Part shown: in pieces, positions 1 through 9,326 of the stretch
Layout: each line of letters opens with the position of its first letter
How positions within the stretch are numbered: position 1 is the first letter of the stretch
DNA from: an uncultured Alphaproteobacteria bacterium
GTDB taxonomy: Bacteria; Pseudomonadota; Alphaproteobacteria; Micavibrionales; Micavibrionaceae
Assembly: GCA_946480475.1 (NCBI GenBank)
Contig: CAMLJM010000001.1
Span: 62,001 to 126,000 of the forward strand
Direction: 5' to 3'
Length of the DNA stretch: 64,000 bases
The notes under the pieces: generated by a model
Told to the model about the DNA's origin: nothing
The model's database searches: none
What the model saw: the letters and a program-made list of their open reading frames with translations, nothing else
Translations under genes and position numbers: made by a program

Positions 1-1
1 T

Positions 2-2014
2 CTGCCTAACCGTCTGCAGAATGCTGTTGTGAATTCTGTTGCCCGGGGCCTTTATCCTGACAAAGGCGTTATGGGGGTTATCGGATTTGAAGGATCAGTA
101 CGCACAACGCGCACAAATAACGCCTTATCCCAGGGGGCAACATTCCAGGATTGGACGTTCGAGCGCTGGTGGGGTCCCCGTGTAATAGATTCAGCAGCGA
201 TGATGCTGGATGCTGACCATATTTATTCCCGCTATGGCGCCTTGGAAGAATTGCTGGCTGACCAAATTCAATGCGGACTGCTGGACGAGTATCGCGACCA
301 TATTGGCCCCGGCAAGGAATACGATGTTGTCGATGCCAAGGGTGATCACATAAGCCTTACGGATCGTGCCTGGGAAAATGCCAAACATATTGTCGATGTC
401 GTTGAGCGTGGATTCCGTAGTGACCTGGCTTTGGCTGCGCTGGTGGGGCGCTTCCAACTGGATGACTGGTTGCGCGGGGGCTTAAATAGTCCGATAGATC
501 CTAAGAAAGTGCATCCGGTTCTGGCTAACCGCTCGACCGAAGAACTTGCGCGAATGGACCGCCTCAAGGACATCATGCTGCCGTATATCGCTGCAAAATG
601 TACAGGCTGGTCCAAACATGCAGAACATGAAGGCCTGAATGCTTATTACGAAGCAAAGATTCTGCCGCTGACACCTGAAATGACTGCTGAAAAGACGAAG
701 GCTCTGGTAACGGAGCTTTTTGCCTATCAACCCAAAGGTGGTTTTGCTCATCCTGTGCTGGGCAAGCAATCGCCTGCTGAGGGTATATCGGAGCATAGTG
801 TAACGCAGGCATTCAGACAAAATGCGCAGAATGGTAAAATCCAGGTGCGGGATGATAAATACTTTGTCGCACGCGCAGCATTGTTCGAGGATCACCATTT
901 TGGCGATTTGTCGATCTGGGAACAGGCGGCGTTGAAATTTATTCTGCCAGCTATGGAATCTGCAGACCTTCCCGTGAATGCATCCAAGAGATACATGTAT
1001 TTATGCGATCCAAAGGGTGGTGCTGTTGCAGGGGATTGGGCGCGTCAGCATGGCGTTGATTATCTTAAAGAAGCGCAGAGTGTAGAGGATCCTATCAAGT
1101 CGAAAGATAGTTTCTACAAATCCGTCATTCTCAAAAATGAAAAGCTGGGCCGTGAGACAGTTGAGAAACTTGCTCAGGAGCCCGTTCTACATTACCGCAA
1201 GGTGGGTAATGTTTCGAGCACAAACGACTTTCTGGATGTTCGTAGTGCAGCTCAGAAGAACCGTGCTTTTGTGGCTTCCAGTGGCGCCCAACGCTATAGC
1301 TCGCGCGCGCACTTAGCCTTGCAGATGGAATTTTTTGATCGCAACGTCGAGGGTTTGGTTCTGGGTAAAGAGTGGCAGAACCATCCGCATCATAACCAGA
1401 TGGTCGTGCGTGCCGTATTGAACGCCGTTGGTCTTGTAGATCGCGGTTATGACGGCGGTAAATACCAGATGGAGATCTTCGAATACAATTCTGATGGAAA
1501 AACGCCGGAAGAGCGCTTTAAGAAACTCGATCTTTATGATCTGGTTTCTGAGTTAGGTCAGATGGCTGAGCAGATGATGGACAAGATTCCGCATGTGCCG
1601 GACAAATCCACCTATCTGGCTTGTGCGCGCTTGCTGGAAATTACAGATAAGCTGATTGATCCGGGGCGCGCCAATATCGCACGCTCTGTAGATAAGGCCA
1701 CAGGTAAAGAAATTTCACATGAAATTATTGACTGGCGCGCGGTCGATCCTGATCTGACGCGCTTTATGTACGCTGATCCGGTGAAGCGTGCGGCGCTTTC
1801 TGCCACGAAGCAGGATCAGCCGCAATCCATGCGCGACCGTTTACGTGAAAAGCTTATCAACGTGGGTGTGCTCGAGTTTGAACCGCAGGATCTGGAAGGT
1901 TTGAGTGCTGATTATCGTGCGGCCTGGGAAGCGGCACATGGTCATGATGCGCTTCAGCGTTATACGAAGCGCGATAGTGATGGCGTTAAGCATGTGGCTC
2001 ACGGGCCGACGTAG
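2..2014 (+). CDS. Large protein, probable inactive exonuclease I-fold paralogue (5' end outside window)
   Basis: The reading frame is open to the first base of the window, so the N-terminus is missing; a GTG at 29 is the first in-window start but is unlikely to be real. Numbering from that GTG, residues about 16-60 line up with the second exonuclease motif region of E. coli ExoI (SbcB): VIGFEGSVRTTRTNNA against ILGYNNVRFDDEVTRN, followed by an Asp-containing helix. The motif II Asp is Thr here. AWENAKHI (114-121) sits where ExoI has AHDAMADV, so His and Asp are also lost. VILKNEKLGRE (366-376) and EPVLHYRKV (384-392) match the SH3-like region of ExoI and of the 1217-aa protein two genes downstream. 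This suggests a non-catalytic ExoI-fold protein. The C-terminal 260 residues match nothing I know. It ends 55 nt before the RNase J-like gene, same strand. The fold assignment is an inference from short matches. Confidence 0.55.
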   Translation: MPNRLQNAVVNSVARGLYPDKGVMGVIGFEGSVRTTRTNNALSQGATFQDWTFERWWGPRVIDSAAMMLDADHIYSRYGALEELLADQIQCGLLDEYRDHIGPGKEYDVVDAKGDHISLTDRAWENAKHIVDVVERGFRSDLALAALVGRFQLDDWLRGGLNSPIDPKKVHPVLANRSTEELARMDRLKDIMLPYIAAKCTGWSKHAEHEGLNAYYEAKILPLTPEMTAEKTKALVTELFAYQPKGGFAHPVLGKQSPAEGISEHSVTQAFRQNAQNGKIQVRDDKYFVARAALFEDHHFGDLSIWEQAALKFILPAMESADLPVNASKRYMYLCDPKGGAVAGDWARQHGVDYLKEAQSVEDPIKSKDSFYKSVILKNEKLGRETVEKLAQEPVLHYRKVGNVSSTNDFLDVRSAAQKNRAFVASSGAQRYSSRAHLALQMEFFDRNVEGLVLGKEWQNHPHHNQMVVRAVLNAVGLVDRGYDGGKYQMEIFEYNSDGKTPEERFKKLDLYDLVSELGQMAEQMMDKIPHVPDKSTYLACARLLEITDKLIDPGRANIARSVDKATGKEISHEIIDWRAVDPDLTRFMYADPVKRAALSATKQDQPQSMRDRLREKLINVGVLEFEPQDLEGLSADYRAAWEAAHGHDALQRYTKRDSDGVKHVAHGPT

Positions 2015-2069
2015 TGACTGAGTAAGTAAACGACTCATATAAAAATAATTCAGGGAAGGTTATTAAAGA

Positions 2070-5000
2070 ATGGGTTGGACTGGGAATGATATACTAAGAC
2101 GGATGGGGCTTTCGGGCCACAGCGGCAAAGGTGTCGCGGGGGAACCCGTTACACTTACGGGTGCCGCATCTGATCGTGATTCCGGCCAAATCGTGAGCCT
2201 TAAATCGTCCACATCCTTTGATGAAAAAGGCAATCCAGCGGATGTTTGTATCCGCTATTGGCGCCATATGCCATATGGCGACAGCCGTGAACAAAACTTA
2301 ATCCGTATCCAGATGTCGCCTGTAAAGGGCCGGGCGGGCCAGGTTGAGTTGGATCAAATATGGGTGCAATCGCATCCAGTATTTAACCGGGAACGTGGTG
2401 ATGATCTCTCTGATCCTGAAATGCACAAGAAGGTTAACCGCGTTCTGGAAGCGGTTAACGGCCTGAACACACACTTGCGTAAGATGGGTCCGGCAGAGGC
2501 CGCTGCGCGCATTATGTCTGACTGCTATATTGAGCAGGTAACAGGCGAAGAACTTGTTGTGCGTGGGCTGAATAGTAAAAAAGATGCATTCACCATGATG
2601 GTGGATGCACGGTTCATGAAAGCTGCTTCTCAGGGTAATGGTCAGCCTACACAATTCACCAATGTCGATCTTGATGATCTTAAGACCGTCCTGGGTTTCC
2701 GCATTAACACTTTTGAACCCAATAAGAATTTCTCCGACAGTCGCAGCGTGCCTTCTGTTGATCCTCAATCAGGTGTTAGCTATGAGGCTGGCGTTAAGGT
2801 TAAAGAGGCCGCCAATAAGTTTTCTATCGAAATGTTTGTTCGTCCTCAGGATGTGCCGGTGGGTATTGACCCCAAAAGCATTCCCAACCTGTTGAAAATG
2901 GAATTTACTAAAACCGCAGACCGCACATTCACACTTTCGGGCGCTAAGTTCTTGGGCCAGAAAGTGGCCTTAGATGATAAAGAAGCCATACTGAACATGA
3001 TCGGTTTTGCGCAGCGTGCCAACCGTGATCTGGCTGAGTGGCAATATCCGCAATTCATGAACCATATTTATGAATGCAATCTTTCTGCACTGTTGTCGCC
3101 ATTCGGTACGCCACCGCCCTTAGACAAAGAGGGTGGGGAGTTCCTTTACGGATCGCTCCATGGTTGCGGTTTTGAAAAGAAAATCGAACAGTTTGGTGAT
3201 CAGATCGGGATTGCCGGTTTAGCACTGCATCGTGGCCTGAAAAAGGACGGTTCACTGAGCACGGTTGCTGTGGCGATTGATTTCCCCTTTGCCTCTGGTG
3301 GTCCGGATTCGAACGTTGATGGTGCTGTTCCTGACTATCTTCAGTATTGGGATGATATCAAGGCGTTCTTTATTACCCATGATCACTACGACCATAAGGG
3401 CGGTTTTATTTACTACGCCCAGAAGGGGCTGATGAAAGAGAAGACGGTCTATGCAACGGATCGCGTAAAATATTTCATGGAAAAAGATATGGACGCGATG
3501 CAGGTGCCGCGTTCTTTGCGCCCGAAGATAGAGGTTGTAAAAGACACCGGCGCTGTTCCGATTGTCGATGAAGATAATAATGTACGTATGTGGGTTCAGT
3601 ATTGTGAGAATGCCATTAAGCACTCCGCTCTCTGCACGCCGTACATTGTAACACCCTGTTATAATGATGATCATTACAAGGGCTCTATTACAGTCTATGG
3701 CGATAGCCGCGGCTTAGAGGAAAAGGGAAAAGAATTTTTTGCCCGTGGTCCGCGTGCCTTGGTTGAAGAGGCGCAAAAACATGGCCGCACCGTAACAGCT
3801 GAGAAAGTGGACCAGGATATCTTCATTGCTATGCACGATGTCACAGCCATTACTTATGATGGCAAGTCCCCCGAGCCTTCTGAGGTTGAAGGCGTCCAGA
3901 GTGTTGTTTTGGATTGGTTCGGCGATAAAGGCATTATTCAGGCTCCGATCAGTACCAATAATGCAGAGTATACAATTGCGCTTAATCAGGCGCATAGGAC
4001 AGGTCGCAATGTGACCAGTGTGGGCGGCAATGCTGAGAAGCGCATGGCGAGCATGAACCTGTTCGGTGTTCTTCCTGATCTGGATTTGCGAACAGTCCGG
4101 ATTGACCCTATCGAGGAAAATAACAAGAGTGAGCCTGAGCGCCTTATCCCTCAAGATGTGTTAGAAGATTATTTTTCCCTGATTGCGGATTTTGAGCTGA
4201 CTAAAACAGATGATCAGGATGCCGATGAGCAAAAGAGGAGGCTTGAGCAGGCGCATGCAAAAGCTATTAAAGATTATATAGAACGTCTGCCGCCGGATGA
4301 GCGCGATCATGAAGATGATGTGCGTTTGTACATGTGGGAAAGTCTGCGTAAGTATGGTGCTGTCGTATTCGAAAACGATATTAATGGTTACCTGATGTAT
4401 CGTGCTGTTATGGATCGCCGGGAAAAGGCATCCCTGCGTGCAACGCGTACATCGACAATGGCCAAAGGGTTCCGTGCTGAGCCGGAGAAGCTGATGATCC
4501 TGGTGACAGGTACACAGGGTAATACGGAAGAAAAGCAATCAACATTACAGAAGCTGATTAATTTCTATTCGTTGTTGGATGCAGATGAAAAAGTACGTCC
4601 TACGGGATTCAAGGTTGATCTTGATCGCTACATAGCCATGGTGACTCAACCTGCCATTGTTGGAAACGAAGACTCTCAGGAACGTATGATCCAGGACTTG
4701 GTGCGCAGCCGGAATATTACGGTTGTGGGCGCTTTCATGAACGGGTTCAAGATCTATAATCCTAAGGGCTACAGGGATGCGATTACAAAAGATCTGAGCA
4801 AGCGTGGCTGGCGTTATGATATTGATGCGCACGGCAGCATCCGCGTCTATGATCATCCGATCCACGTTCATGGTCATGGTTTTAATAGTGACCTCGTGAA
4901 AATGGCCAGGTCCATTCCGGCATCGTTCCATGAAGCGCATCATATACCGACTTTTGATGCTTATGAGAATTTCCGCGAAACAATGGCCCGTAGCAATCTG

Positions 5001-5420
5001 CCGCACTCAGGTATTCGCCCGGACGATTTCAAGTTCATGAGCATCAATCGTTTTGCCCAGAAGGCAGAGGATATGTTCAAGTGTGTGGCGCAGGTTAACC
5101 CTTCCTATATTCTTGTGCGCCGCCTGCTGAAATATGGCCAAGCGCATGGTGGTTTTGTCGAATGGTTGCGTACGACATTGCTGCGCCGTGAGGGTAATAA
5201 CCGTGATGATGGACTGACGGTACGTTCGGCCAACGAAGGCGTTTATAGCAAGTCCATGGCAAAAATGGATTGGGATCTTGTAACCAATCCGGCCAATCGT
5301 GAATCAAACCGTTACCGTAAGACGGGGCCCGGTATCGGTGCTGTATCACCACCTAAACGGCCGCGCAGCCGTTCGGTTTACAGCTCTGAAGTTGCTGCTG
5401 ATGATTTGAAGGTTGCTTAA
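2070..5420 (+). CDS. Giant RNase J-like metallo-beta-lactamase/beta-CASP nuclease
   Basis: At 1116 aa this is twice the length of ordinary RNase J (about 550 aa). Residues 1 to about 360 are an extension I do not recognise. The core then follows RNase J order: a glycine-rich entry at 370-400; THDHYDHKGG with metal ligands H437, H439, D441 and H442; H518 in KHSALCTP (motif 3); D545 in YGDSRG (motif 4). The beta-CASP part has IIQAPISTNNAEYT followed by GRNVTSVGGNAEKRMASM, then ILVTGTQGNTEEK (the RNase J VTGSQGEP motif), HVHGHG at 932-937, and EAHHIPTFDAYENF with H957/H958 in place of PVHGEYR. All metal-binding positions are present, so activity on RNA or single-stranded DNA is plausible. The tail after about 990 is unassigned, with a basic stretch (PPKRPRSRSVY). 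The start has the purine-rich site AGGGAAGG 12 nt upstream. The next gene starts 2 nt after the stop, so the two are probably co-translated. Confidence 0.8.
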   Translation: MGWTGNDILRRMGLSGHSGKGVAGEPVTLTGAASDRDSGQIVSLKSSTSFDEKGNPADVCIRYWRHMPYGDSREQNLIRIQMSPVKGRAGQVELDQIWVQSHPVFNRERGDDLSDPEMHKKVNRVLEAVNGLNTHLRKMGPAEAAARIMSDCYIEQVTGEELVVRGLNSKKDAFTMMVDARFMKAASQGNGQPTQFTNVDLDDLKTVLGFRINTFEPNKNFSDSRSVPSVDPQSGVSYEAGVKVKEAANKFSIEMFVRPQDVPVGIDPKSIPNLLKMEFTKTADRTFTLSGAKFLGQKVALDDKEAILNMIGFAQRANRDLAEWQYPQFMNHIYECNLSALLSPFGTPPPLDKEGGEFLYGSLHGCGFEKKIEQFGDQIGIAGLALHRGLKKDGSLSTVAVAIDFPFASGGPDSNVDGAVPDYLQYWDDIKAFFITHDHYDHKGGFIYYAQKGLMKEKTVYATDRVKYFMEKDMDAMQVPRSLRPKIEVVKDTGAVPIVDEDNNVRMWVQYCENAIKHSALCTPYIVTPCYNDDHYKGSITVYGDSRGLEEKGKEFFARGPRALVEEAQKHGRTVTAEKVDQDIFIAMHDVTAITYDGKSPEPSEVEGVQSVVLDWFGDKGIIQAPISTNNAEYTIALNQAHRTGRNVTSVGGNAEKRMASMNLFGVLPDLDLRTVRIDPIEENNKSEPERLIPQDVLEDYFSLIADFELTKTDDQDADEQKRRLEQAHAKAIKDYIERLPPDERDHEDDVRLYMWESLRKYGAVVFENDINGYLMYRAVMDRREKASLRATRTSTMAKGFRAEPEKLMILVTGTQGNTEEKQSTLQKLINFYSLLDADEKVRPTGFKVDLDRYIAMVTQPAIVGNEDSQERMIQDLVRSRNITVVGAFMNGFKIYNPKGYRDAITKDLSKRGWRYDIDAHGSIRVYDHPIHVHGHGFNSDLVKMARSIPASFHEAHHIPTFDAYENFRETMARSNLPHSGIRPDDFKFMSINRFAQKAEDMFKCVAQVNPSYILVRRLLKYGQAHGGFVEWLRTTLLRREGNNRDDGLTVRSANEGVYSKSMAKMDWDLVTNPANRESNRYRKTGPGIGAVSPPKRPRSRSVYSSEVAADDLKVA

Positions 5421-5422
5421 GT

Positions 5423-8400
5423 ATGGTCCCGATGAAACGCATAGCCCGTAAGAGCGATGTTTGGAACCTGATCCAGAAGGGGGCGCTTATACGCCTTCAC
5501 CTGGATAAGGAAACGACAGCGCTTGAGCGTGATTTTGCGCAAATTACAGCTTATGGAGATGCTGTGGGTGATGTTGCCGGTAACTTCATTGATTCAATGG
5601 AAATGCTGGTGAGGCGTCCTGACAGGTATCTGCAAACGCCACAAGCGGCTCTGGTCACCAGAACGCCACCTGATGAACTGGATGATGAAACGCGCGTCCC
5701 GCATAGAATTGCGATGGGCAAGATTGCTGAGCGCATACACTTTGCCTCCAAGATGATTGTTGATCTGGATTTGCCGGAGAAAACGGTCAAGTTCAGAACC
5801 ATTCGCCGTGCCGGTGCCGATCTTTATGAGAAGTATTATAACGAGGATATTCTTGAATATCCTTTGAAGGATGATAACGGCAAGACTGTATATGATGTGC
5901 GCTACCACCCAGAGCGCCATATCGTGGCTTATCGTTTTTCGGATGATCCTAAAAGCCCATATTACGAGAATATACAGAACAATTACTACGTTGATGAGAC
6001 GGACGGCAGTAAATGGAAGATGGTGGAGCCACGCATATGTGTGCGCGGTTATCGGATAAAATGGGCTGATTTATACTGGTTACGCTCCAACCTCGTGCGT
6101 GCTGGATACCATTCTGCCAATATTTTCTTCTCACATTCCAAGGCTACCATCAGCAACAAGCAGCAGCCGAAAAACTTTGCGATTGATACTTATTCGGTTG
6201 TTCAGGCAGTTAATTTGTTCGGGCCGCAGGGTGAGGACGGCCTAAAAATTGGCAAGCGTATTGATAGCCGAACAGGACTGGAAGTGCCTACAGCCAAGCT
6301 TGAAAAGGTGATGGAAGAAAATACCCGCACCGAGAATAAACAGCGTGGCATCCGTCAGGGTGTTCTGATGCCGGATGGGTCGCGCTATAATGCGGCTAGT
6401 GCCCACCGCAGCCCTGCCTATGACGCCATGGCTGATTTCTCGATATATAATTATTGCGTAGATGTTGCTCCGCAGATCACTAAAGCTATGGATCTGCAGG
6501 CTGACGAGCAGGAATTGCGTCGTCATTTGTCTGGGACTGAACCAGATAAACCTTATCCGCCTGTGTTTGTGTTGCCTCGTAATAGCTTTCCGCATGCACC
6601 GACAGCAGATGTTGTGGCATTCCTGGGGTTTGATGATCAGCTGGGTCAGTTGCGCCGTGTGTTAATGCCACGTCTTGATCTTGATCTGCGCAGTTATCGC
6701 TATAACAATAAAAAACTCAATGAAATGGGCGCAGAAGATTTTGTGCAGATGATGAAAGATCAGATGCGCCGCCCTGATCCGATTATTCGTTTTGAGTCCG
6801 TACGTCGATGGCAAGGTTCAATAAAGCTTTTTGATGAGACATTGCCACAGGCCACGCGCAATCAGTGGGATATTGAGCAGATTATTGATAGCTTCCAGTT
6901 CCTGAAAGAAAATCAGGCGATGCTGGAGAAAATGCGTCGGGCGGCCGAGATTCTCAATCTTGAAACACATAAGCGCGTTGAGCCTGCTAACCCCATGATG
7001 GAAGAGCAGGCGACACGCGGTGGTTTTGGTGATCTTGATTACCTGCGTGCGGAAGCGGAGGAAGTTAAACACACAGGTCGTGGTCGTCCGTTGACATCGC
7101 GTGGCGCTGTGCCTGCTTTTTCAGAAATGATCTTTGAAAAAGCGCGTGATATTTATAATTATCACAACTCTATTGATGAAATTTTGCATCGCCTGGCTTT
7201 GCAGCCGCACCCGATTGACTGGTGTGGTGAGGGCGACAAAGAGATTGTTGCTAATTTTAAAGATCTGGTTATTCGTGCCCGCCGTCACTTTAATAAGAAG
7301 AACTGTAACTACGGCAGTATATTTAAAGAGTTTTTTGATTCTGAAGATCATTTCATTTCCAATGATCCGGCAAAGCTCCGTGAAATTCGCTGGAAGCTCA
7401 TGAAACGTTTCTTGGATGATGATGAAAAAGAACGTGTGAAGGGTGACTCTCTATATCGTCAGGGTCTTTTTGATTACAAGCATACAAAAAATGGCAGAGT
7501 TCTTTTTGCCAACCTTAGTCGTGATTTCCGTGTTGTTGATTACAAAGGGCGCGAACTGGATACGGACTATTTAAAAGAACAGTATGGCAAACATCCCCAT
7601 GTCGTGCAGAAAAAATTCGAAAAAGGTGAATGGCGCATTCAGTTCTACCGTCTGAGTTCTGAGCCTTCTATTACCGCAACGTTATTCCAGTTTGCTGATA
7701 TGGGCAAGCTGGATGAGGTATCGCCTGTATGGCGTGCGCGTTACGCAGCTCTACGTAATCTTTACTTGAACGGGTCTCCTAATGAAGATCCTTCACAGAT
7801 GCGTTGGCAGGGTATTCCTGCTATCGAGCAATCTTTAAAGCGTATTGAAGTGAATGCTCAACTGGATTCTGGTGAAGGTTTGGCGCGCAATTTCTCTCAG
7901 TTTGCCAAGGGTGAGGCCGATGTGTTTGTGCGCACGGACGAGGGACAACGTATTCTTGCGCGTTTCCATGATTGGCTAGGAAAGATTAAGGAAGCAAACA
8001 AGCTTTCGGAATCCCAACGTCTTCTACTGCACTTTGATCCACAATCTCACGTTGCGTATGATCGTATTCAACATGAAATACCCTATGAAAATGTTGTAGT
8101 GCTAAAGGTTCCTGACCCGCATTTGCGTAAGCCACTTACCGACATTCGCTTTGCCCCATACTCTCTTGTGACAGGCAAGCTTTCAGATGAACAAAGACGC
8201 CGGATTGAATCCGGTGTGCCTGTGGTGTTCCAGGGCGAACAGACAGGGCGTTACTATTATGGTGGCCCGGTCAGCCTTCGTAAGGTGCCGAAGGTGCCTA
8301 ATGTTACCACTGGTTTTGAGAATTACTTCGAGCAGGCGCGCCGCGCTTATGAAGATGATGCCGGTGTTAAGTTCCCGAAAGATGCAGACATTAATATTCT

Positions 8401-9076
8401 GTTGATTCAGAAACCTATGCCGATTGCAAATACGCGTCCGGCGGGCGTTGATGCGAATATGCAATCGATTAAAGTGCCCCAACTATATTTTGATGGCTTG
8501 GTTTCACCACGTCTGGCTCATTTCAACGAAAAACATCCTCTGACTGGCCTTATTATCCCGGTCAACTATTCACTGCAGAAACTTGAAGAAGGCAAGCCTA
8601 TCCGTTTCCGTGAGATGGAAGCAGGCATGGGCGCCAAGCTGAGTGCTGAAGAGGGACGCGAGACAGGCCATATTTATGAGTCTCGTAACCTGCAATCGGT
8701 CTCACGTATAAAGGTTTCTGATTTATATGATTTGGTCAGTTCCGGGGCTGTTACAGATACGCAGGCGCAGAAATATGGTTTTGGCAGTGCGTTTGACATG
8801 TGGGAAAAGGTCAACGAGGCTTTCATCACTCATGAATCCCCCAATCCAGGTGCAGAAGAAATTTATATGCTTGAGTTTGAGCCTGTGAATGAGAAGTCGT
8901 GGGTTTACTTCAACCCGCCAGAGGCGCCAGAGGCGGCTATCACATATGGTGGGCAGCCAGTGCCGCCATCTGCTTATCGCTGGGTGCCGTCTGCAGGCGC
9001 GAACGATAATAATATGGAGAATGTTTTTGTGACGAAACGTCGTCCGAAACGTAATCCCAAGCTGAAGCAGGGCTAA
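5423..9076 (+). CDS. Giant exonuclease I (SbcB)-like DEDD exonuclease with catalytic His replaced by Tyr
   Basis: 1217 aa against about 475 for E. coli ExoI. The ExoI pattern can be followed along most of the protein. Motif I is LDKET (D28, E30), followed by PDRYLQTPQAALVTRTPPDE, which matches ExoI PADDYLPQPGAVLITGITPQE. Motif II is CVRGYRIKWADLYWLRS (D216). An IDTYSVVQAVNLFGPQG helix matches WDLLDVMRACYALRPEG. Motif III is SPAYDAMADF (Y333, D338) against SNAHDAMADV. Further matches are PIIRFESVRRWQG (453-465), a helix IIDSFQFLKENQAMLEKM, and YAALRNLYLNGSPNED near 774. The four acidic ligands are kept; the catalytic His (H181 in E. coli) is Tyr, confirmed at codon TAT 6419-6421. ExoI degrades single-stranded DNA 3'-5'; whether this protein is active, and on what, is open. 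Large insertions lie between motifs I and II and between 510 and 770, and the last 390 residues are unassigned. Confidence 0.75.
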   Translation: MVPMKRIARKSDVWNLIQKGALIRLHLDKETTALERDFAQITAYGDAVGDVAGNFIDSMEMLVRRPDRYLQTPQAALVTRTPPDELDDETRVPHRIAMGKIAERIHFASKMIVDLDLPEKTVKFRTIRRAGADLYEKYYNEDILEYPLKDDNGKTVYDVRYHPERHIVAYRFSDDPKSPYYENIQNNYYVDETDGSKWKMVEPRICVRGYRIKWADLYWLRSNLVRAGYHSANIFFSHSKATISNKQQPKNFAIDTYSVVQAVNLFGPQGEDGLKIGKRIDSRTGLEVPTAKLEKVMEENTRTENKQRGIRQGVLMPDGSRYNAASAHRSPAYDAMADFSIYNYCVDVAPQITKAMDLQADEQELRRHLSGTEPDKPYPPVFVLPRNSFPHAPTADVVAFLGFDDQLGQLRRVLMPRLDLDLRSYRYNNKKLNEMGAEDFVQMMKDQMRRPDPIIRFESVRRWQGSIKLFDETLPQATRNQWDIEQIIDSFQFLKENQAMLEKMRRAAEILNLETHKRVEPANPMMEEQATRGGFGDLDYLRAEAEEVKHTGRGRPLTSRGAVPAFSEMIFEKARDIYNYHNSIDEILHRLALQPHPIDWCGEGDKEIVANFKDLVIRARRHFNKKNCNYGSIFKEFFDSEDHFISNDPAKLREIRWKLMKRFLDDDEKERVKGDSLYRQGLFDYKHTKNGRVLFANLSRDFRVVDYKGRELDTDYLKEQYGKHPHVVQKKFEKGEWRIQFYRLSSEPSITATLFQFADMGKLDEVSPVWRARYAALRNLYLNGSPNEDPSQMRWQGIPAIEQSLKRIEVNAQLDSGEGLARNFSQFAKGEADVFVRTDEGQRILARFHDWLGKIKEANKLSESQRLLLHFDPQSHVAYDRIQHEIPYENVVVLKVPDPHLRKPLTDIRFAPYSLVTGKLSDEQRRRIESGVPVVFQGEQTGRYYYGGPVSLRKVPKVPNVTTGFENYFEQARRAYEDDAGVKFPKDADINILLIQKPMPIANTRPAGVDANMQSIKVPQLYFDGLVSPRLAHFNEKHPLTGLIIPVNYSLQKLEEGKPIRFREMEAGMGAKLSAEEGRETGHIYESRNLQSVSRIKVSDLYDLVSSGAVTDTQAQKYGFGSAFDMWEKVNEAFITHESPNPGAEEIYMLEFEPVNEKSWVYFNPPEAPEAAITYGGQPVPPSAYRWVPSAGANDNNMENVFVTKRRPKRNPKLKQG

Positions 9077-9080
9077 TCTG

Positions 9081-9326
9081 ATGCCCCGTTTATTTCTCGG
9101 TAGCTCTTTGGGACTGGCTTTGGCGGCGGCTTTCATGGCCAGTGCGCGTGCCGTTGATATTGCCCGCGATATATCGCTTGATATTGGACGCATTCCTTCC
9201 ACTACTGATGGGGGCCGGGGTCATTATCGTGACGTACAAGAACGTCACAATTTTCAGGCCGGACGCCATGCTGGACCAAATCTTAGGGGTAGGGCGCCGC
9301 AGTTCAATAAATACGCCCATTTTTAA
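9081..9326 (+). CDS. Small hypothetical protein (81 aa), doubtful
   Basis: Begins 4 nt after the stop of the ExoI-like gene. The first 24 residues look like a signal peptide (MPRLFLGSSLGLALAAAFMASARA). The remainder is Arg/Gly/His-rich without recognisable domain. A second same-strand frame (9142-9330) is also open here. That leaves three possibilities: a real small exported protein, a decayed gene, or non-coding sequence before rpsB. Nothing in the neighbourhood decides this. Confidence 0.25.
   Translation: MPRLFLGSSLGLALAAAFMASARAVDIARDISLDIGRIPSTTDGGRGHYRDVQERHNFQAGRHAGPNLRGRAPQFNKYAHF

Noticed and set aside
482..898. Minus-strand frame of 138 codons in the first gene
   Set aside because: Cys/His/Leu-rich shadow composition typical of antisense frames; the sense gene is long and continuous.
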